The notes under the pieces were generated by a model. The model saw nothing but the letters and a program-made list of their open reading frames with translations, was not told the origin of the DNA and did not search any database. From positions 868,001 through 932,000 of the forward strand of contig OZ244774.1 of NCBI GenBank assembly GCA_965219485.1: DNA of 64,000 nt. Reading direction: 5' to 3'. Made by a program: the position numbers and the translations under genes. Positions 60,272 to 64,000 of the stretch are shown here, in pieces. This DNA is from UBA8337 sp937907245. GTDB taxonomy: Bacteria; Pseudomonadota; Alphaproteobacteria; RS24. Each line of letters starts with the position of its first letter. Position 1 is the first letter of the stretch.

Positions 60272-60900
60272 GATGACTTCCTCTTGGTAAAATGGCTTCT
60301 CGTAAAATGGACATATAGGCGTAGCACAATGGCGCCCCAAATCAAGATAATGAGGGCCATCGGCTTGGCATCTGGCGTACCGATGCCGCCGCTATAGGTG
60401 ACGGCGAAAACAAAGGCGAGATAATGCACGCCGAATTTATGAAGGCGGCGCCAGTTTTGAGCGCCAAGACGGCGGATAGCGCCATCGTTCGAGGTCGCCA
60501 GCATGGCAAACATAGCCACATAGGCACCACCACCAACAAGGAGTGTGGCCAGAGCTGTGGGCCGTTCGGATAGAATGAGAAACAGAACCAAAGCCACAAG
60601 ATGAATAATGTGGGCAATGCCAAAGCTAATACCGGCGTTGCGGCGGTTGACGCGCAACCAATGCGTGGCTTTGTTTTGCACCAGCTCATAAAGCGGCGAA
60701 GCCAAATAGACGGCGAGAAACAAGAAGAACGAAAGCCGTGCCGTATAGCGGGCCCAAAGCTGCCATGTCTCGACTTGGGGTAAATTGGCGGAAAAAAGAA
60801 CGAGCCCAAGGATGACGCTGGCCAACAAGGTGAGCGCAATCCAACGCCCTAAAGCTTGGGGCGCCAGCGCATAACCATTTTCGCGTTTTATCTGGGTCAT
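60268..60900 (-). CDS. Ferric-reductase-like haem membrane protein (MsrQ-like)
   Basis: 210 aa with about six helices. Histidines suited to bind haem b are in GIAHIIHLVALVLF and RRLHKFGVHYLAFVFAV, the pattern of the ferric reductase-like transmembrane family that includes MsrQ. No msrP gene (periplasmic methionine sulfoxide reductase) is adjacent; instead the crotonase gene is coupled by ATGA. It could move electrons to an unknown partner. The family is fairly sure, the role open. Confidence 0.72.
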   Translation of the reverse strand: MTQIKRENGYALAPQALGRWIALTLLASVILGLVLFSANLPQVETWQLWARYTARLSFFLFLAVYLASPLYELVQNKATHWLRVNRRNAGISFGIAHIIHLVALVLFLILSERPTALATLLVGGGAYVAMFAMLATSNDGAIRRLGAQNWRRLHKFGVHYLAFVFAVTYSGGIGTPDAKPMALIILIWGAIVLRLYVHFTRSHFTKRKSS

Positions 60901-60925
60901 TTTGCGTCCTTAATCTTGTGGCTTT

Positions 60926-60952
60926 TTGACACAGAAAAATTCCGTGTAATTA
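60926..60952. promoter_or_regulatory. Promoter and palindrome upstream of the acyl-CoA dehydrogenase
   Basis: A perfect TTGACA (60926-60931) overlaps an inverted repeat, ACACAGAA-AAA-TTCCGTGT (60929-60947, one mismatch). TAATTA at 60947-60952 is a weak -10 at 15-nt spacing. The repeat between divergent lipid-related genes would suit a TetR-type repressor; no such regulator gene is nearby. Confidence 0.35.
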
Positions 60953-60995
60953 GCAACCGTTTGGCATAGTTTAAGGGCAATCGAGGGAGATTGTC

Positions 60996-62768
60996 ATGGC
61001 ATATCGCGCACCAACCACAGAAATTCAATTCGCACTCATGCAAGAGGCGGGCTTTCAACGCCTAATCGACAGCGGAAAATTTGAAGACCTATCCGATGAT
61101 TTGCTGGATGCGATTCTGGGCGAAGCCGCGAAATTAGCCAATGATGTTATTGCCCCTGCAAGCTGGGACGGCGATCAACAGGGCTGCCAATTGACCGACG
61201 ACGGCGTTCACGTGCCAGAGAGCTTCAAGCAGGCCTACACAAAATATGTGGAAGGCGGCTGGCCTACTTTGGCGGCACCAAGCGCGTATGGCGGCCAAGG
61301 CTTGCCTTTGTCTTTGTCCAATGCGGTTACCGAGATGATGAACTCCAACATTGGGTTTCAGCTTTGCCCCATGCTATCGAACGGCGGCATGGAAGCGCTT
61401 GCGGCGCATGCCTCGGACGAACAGAAAGAAAAATATCTGCATCGTGTGGTGTCGGGCGAATGGTCGGCAACAATGAACCTGACCGAACCGCATGCCGGTT
61501 CCGACGTGGGTAATATTCGCGCCAAAGCCGAACCGCAAGGTGATGGTTCGTATAAAATCACCGGCACGAAGATTTACATTACCTATGGCGACCACGACAT
61601 GGTCGACAATATTGTTCACCTGGTTTTGGCGCGCACGCCAGGCGCCCCTGAAGGCACCAAAGGCATTTCGCTTTTTGTTGTGCCAAAATTCTTCGTCAAT
61701 GACGATGGCTCCTTGGGCGATCGCAATGATGTGAAATGTATCGGCTTGGAAGATAAACTTGGCATTCACGCCAGCCCAACCTGCGTTATGGCCTTTGGCG
61801 AAAACGACGGGGCTATCGGCTGGTTGGTCGGTGCCGAAAATCGCGGCATGGCCTGCATGTTCACCATGATGAACAATGCCCGCCTGCACGTGGGCCTACA
61901 AGGGGTAGGGGTCGCTGAAGCCGCCACGCAACATGCGCTGGCTTATGCGTTCGACCGCAAGCAAGGCCGCGCGCCCGGGGCTGGCAAAGACGACAATGAC
62001 GCCGTGTCCATTATCCAGCATCCAGATGTGCGCCGCATGCTGCTAACCATGCGTGCGTTGACCGATGCCTCGCGCGCGATTTGCTATGAGAACGGCGTGA
62101 TGGCCGATATCGCCGAATCCACAGGCGATGAAGCGGCGCGGGCCAAAAATGATTTGTTGACCCCTATCTCGAAGGCCTTCAGCACAGATATCGCCAATGA
62201 AGTGGCGGCCATCGGGGTGCAAGTGCATGGCGGCATGGGCTTTGTCGAAGAAACAGGCGCGGCCCAGCACGTTCGCGATGCGCGCATCCTTACGATTTAC
62301 GAAGGCACCAATGGCATTCAAGCGATGGATTTAGTCGGGCGTAAATTGCCACTTGGCAATGGCTCGGTGGTTGCTGATTACATGGGTGAAATGCGGGAGA
62401 CAGCAGAAACATGCCGTCAATCCAATAGTCCGGTTTTGGTAGATATCGCTGAGCGTCTTTGCGCCGCCATCGATGTGTTGCAAGACACGACAGATTGGGT
62501 ATTGGCGCAAAAAGGCTCGCTCGATGTGCTTGCTGGCGCGACGCCTTATTTGCGTTTGTTTGGTCTGGTGGCTGGGTGTCATTATTTGGCACGTGGCGCC
62601 CATGGTGTGACGACGGGAGATGTGGAACCTAATTTTGCGCAACGCAAAACCGCCTCGGCACAATTTTATGCGCACAACCTTCTGTCGGCCGTTGGCGGTC
62701 TTTCGGATGCGGTAAAGGCTGGCAATGCCATGTTGGAAGACATTGGTTTAGAAGCTTTGGCAAGCTAG
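60996..62768 (+). CDS. Acyl-CoA dehydrogenase (long form with C-terminal domain)
   Basis: 590 aa; GAGGGAG precedes ATG 60996. The N-terminal helical part is followed by the FAD and substrate segments WSATMNLTEPHAGSDVGNIR and YKITGTKIYITYGDHDM, LGIHASPTCVMAFGEND, and the C-terminal LTIYEGTNGIQAMDLVGRKL that carries the usual catalytic Glu (Y-E-G-T). The extra 150 residues (acyl-CoA dehydrogenase C-terminal domain) are found in the PA0506/FadE-like group. It performs the first step of beta-oxidation, passing electrons to ETF. The 3' end is duplicated (62745-62792). Confidence 0.92.
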   Translation: MAYRAPTTEIQFALMQEAGFQRLIDSGKFEDLSDDLLDAILGEAAKLANDVIAPASWDGDQQGCQLTDDGVHVPESFKQAYTKYVEGGWPTLAAPSAYGGQGLPLSLSNAVTEMMNSNIGFQLCPMLSNGGMEALAAHASDEQKEKYLHRVVSGEWSATMNLTEPHAGSDVGNIRAKAEPQGDGSYKITGTKIYITYGDHDMVDNIVHLVLARTPGAPEGTKGISLFVVPKFFVNDDGSLGDRNDVKCIGLEDKLGIHASPTCVMAFGENDGAIGWLVGAENRGMACMFTMMNNARLHVGLQGVGVAEAATQHALAYAFDRKQGRAPGAGKDDNDAVSIIQHPDVRRMLLTMRALTDASRAICYENGVMADIAESTGDEAARAKNDLLTPISKAFSTDIANEVAAIGVQVHGGMGFVEETGAAQHVRDARILTIYEGTNGIQAMDLVGRKLPLGNGSVVADYMGEMRETAETCRQSNSPVLVDIAERLCAAIDVLQDTTDWVLAQKGSLDVLAGATPYLRLFGLVAGCHYLARGAHGVTTGDVEPNFAQRKTASAQFYAHNLLSAVGGLSDAVKAGNAMLEDIGLEALAS

Positions 62769-62792
62769 GGTTTAGAAGCTCTGGCAAGTTAG
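62745..62792 (+). repeat. 24-bp tandem duplication of the acyl-CoA dehydrogenase 3' end
   Basis: Copy 1 (62745-62768) is the last eight codons, encoding GLEALAS and stop. Copy 2 (62769-62792) follows directly in the same frame and also encodes GLEALAS and stop. They differ at two positions, TTG/CTG and AGC/AGT, both synonymous. Confidence 0.9.
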
Positions 62793-62891
62793 CCATCGTA
62801 ACATTACGCAAAACTGTTTGATTTCGGCTTTCCAGCAACGCCCCGTATACACGGCCTTATATTGAGGGCTTGTTAGAAAGGGCGCTTTACT

Positions 62892-64000
62892 ATGAGCACA
62901 TCCAGCACTCCTAAGTTTGGAGCGATTGTTCTTGCCGCTGGCAAGGGTACGCGCATGCGTTCGGCTTTGCCAAAAGTGCTGCACGAAATTGCCGGCCGGC
63001 CGATGCTGGGTCATGCCATTGCCGTGGCACGCCAAGCAGGGGCCGCCGAAATTCTTTTGGTGACCTCGCCCGACCAAGATAATGTGCGCGCCTATGCCGA
63101 TGAACTAGAGGGCCCACTGACGCATTGTATTCAGGCCGAACAATTGGGCACAGGCGATGCCGTTGCCGCCGCTTTCGAGGCATCTGCCAAGCACCAGCGC
63201 CTTGTCGTTATGTTTGGCGATACGCCCTTAATGCGGGCCGAAGTCTTGGCCGAATTGGCAGGCCATGCCGCGGATCTGGCGGTCTTGGGTTTTGAGCCAG
63301 AAGACGCAGCCGCTTACGGGCGCATTGTTATGCGAGGCGAAACACCAAAGCAGATTGTCGAGTTTAAAGACGCCGATGCTGCCACCCGTAAAATTAGCCT
63401 GTGCAATGGTGGCGCCATGGCGCTAAGCCAAAGCGCTTTGGCCAAATATTTGCCGCGCCTAAACAATGACAACGCGCAAGGCGAATATTATCTGCCTGAT
63501 CTTGTGGGGCTGGCCGCCCAAGATGGGGCTAGTACGGGACTAGTGATGGCCAAGCCCGAAGACACAATGGGCGTCGATAGCCGTGCGGGACAAGCCAAGG
63601 CAGAGGGTCTGATGCAAAAGCGTTTGCGCCAATCGTTTCTCGATGCTGGCGTCGGCATGCAAGACCCCGATAGCGTGTTCTTAAGTTATGACACCAAGAT
63701 AGACGCCGATGTGGTGCTAGAGCCGAACGTGAAAATCAATCCCGGCGTCTCCATTGAAGCGGGTACAGTGATAAAAGCGTTCACGCATTTAGAAGGCGTG
63801 AGCATCGGCAAGGCTGCGCAAATCGGCCCCTATGCGCGCTTGCGGCCAGGCACGCAAGTGGGCGATGAAGCCAAGATTGGCAATTTTGTGGAGACGAAAA
63901 AATCAATCATCGGCAAGGGCGCTAAAATCAGTCACCTATCTTATATCGGCGATGCCGAATTGGGCATGGAGGTGAACATCGGCGCGGGAACGATTACCTG
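62892..64000 (+). CDS. glmU: Bifunctional UDP-GlcNAc pyrophosphorylase / GlcN-1-P acetyltransferase, partial
   Basis: The gene starts at ATG 62892 and stays open to the window end (about 369 of some 450 residues). The N-terminal uridyltransferase has GAIVLAAGKGTRMRSALPKV, AEQLGTGDAVAAAFEA and VVMFGDTPLM. The left-handed beta-helix acetyltransferase begins near GVSIEAGTVIKAFTHLEGVS and includes GPYARLRPGTQVGDEAKIGN and VETKKSIIGKGAK; the window stops at GAGTIT, just before the expected C-N-Y-D-G. It makes UDP-GlcNAc for peptidoglycan and lipopolysaccharide. Three-prime end missing because of the window edge only. Confidence 0.96.
   Translation, partial: MSTSSTPKFGAIVLAAGKGTRMRSALPKVLHEIAGRPMLGHAIAVARQAGAAEILLVTSPDQDNVRAYADELEGPLTHCIQAEQLGTGDAVAAAFEASAKHQRLVVMFGDTPLMRAEVLAELAGHAADLAVLGFEPEDAAAYGRIVMRGETPKQIVEFKDADAATRKISLCNGGAMALSQSALAKYLPRLNNDNAQGEYYLPDLVGLAAQDGASTGLVMAKPEDTMGVDSRAGQAKAEGLMQKRLRQSFLDAGVGMQDPDSVFLSYDTKIDADVVLEPNVKINPGVSIEAGTVIKAFTHLEGVSIGKAAQIGPYARLRPGTQVGDEAKIGNFVETKKSIIGKGAKISHLSYIGDAELGMEVNIGAGTIT

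Overview
The window is 64 kb of bacterial chromosome, almost certainly from an alphaproteobacterium. The evidence is gene order more than any single gene. These blocks are all alphaproteobacterial neighbourhoods: aapJQMP; tRNA-Asn/tRNA-Cys/pcm-like/tolC/DUF2497 (PopZ-like)/valS; dgt-argS-SPOR-nagZ-scpA-scpB-tatABC-serS-surE-LysM/M23-yajC-secDF; squalene-synthase-like/trmFO; and ssb-gyrA-coaD-ppiB-queA-tgt. A Rhodobacter-type PmtA methyltransferase and the alphaproteobacterial form of GyrA agree. GC is moderate by eye. I cannot assign an order or genus. There is no phage, IS element, CRISPR array or plasmid module.

Layout. 0.1-7.6 kb: Sel1-repeat protein, cystathionine beta-lyase, a complete general amino-acid ABC importer (aapJQMP), an acetyltransferase and a cysteine synthase, so mostly amino-acid uptake and sulfur amino-acid metabolism. 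7.7-14.8 kb: a ChrR-like cupin protein, DUF6134, a short-chain dehydrogenase, cyclopropane-fatty-acid synthase, DUF1365, a flavin amine oxidase and a DNA photolyase. This matches the photo-oxidative (singlet oxygen) stress set that ECF sigma/ChrR pairs control elsewhere, but no sigma gene is present and the ChrR zinc-finger ligands look lost. 14.8-15.9 kb: a scrambled patch beside tRNA-Asn, with a 29-bp direct repeat, a gene fragment and a small membrane protein. 16-29.6 kb: pcm-like, tolC, PopZ-like, valS, TSUP permease, xth, erpA, dgt, argS, SPOR and nagZ. 29.6-41 kb: chromosome segregation (scpAB), Tat export (tatABC), serS, surE, a cell-division type LysM/LytM lipoprotein, Sec accessory genes (yajC-secD-secF), a PuuD-like membrane protein and an NDUFAF6-like protein. 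41-53.4 kb: trmFO, pmtA, uvrA, ssb, gyrA, coaD, periplasmic cyclophilin, queA and tgt. 53.4-62.8 kb: more variable metabolic genes (amidotransferase, TauD, MAPEG, thioesterase, tRNA-Lys, two divergent transporters, crotonase, haem membrane protein, acyl-CoA dehydrogenase). The window ends inside glmU.

Most of the window is well-known housekeeping DNA, and I found no convincing entirely new system. The items most worth a second look are the sigma-less ChrR/photo-oxidative cluster with phased 11-bp repeats, the att-like duplication at tRNA-Asn, a 22-bp promoter-like motif shared by two distant genes, a hairpin that would bury the pmtA ribosome binding site, and lineage oddities in GyrA and Tgt. 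All family calls come from reading the sequence; no database search was run.
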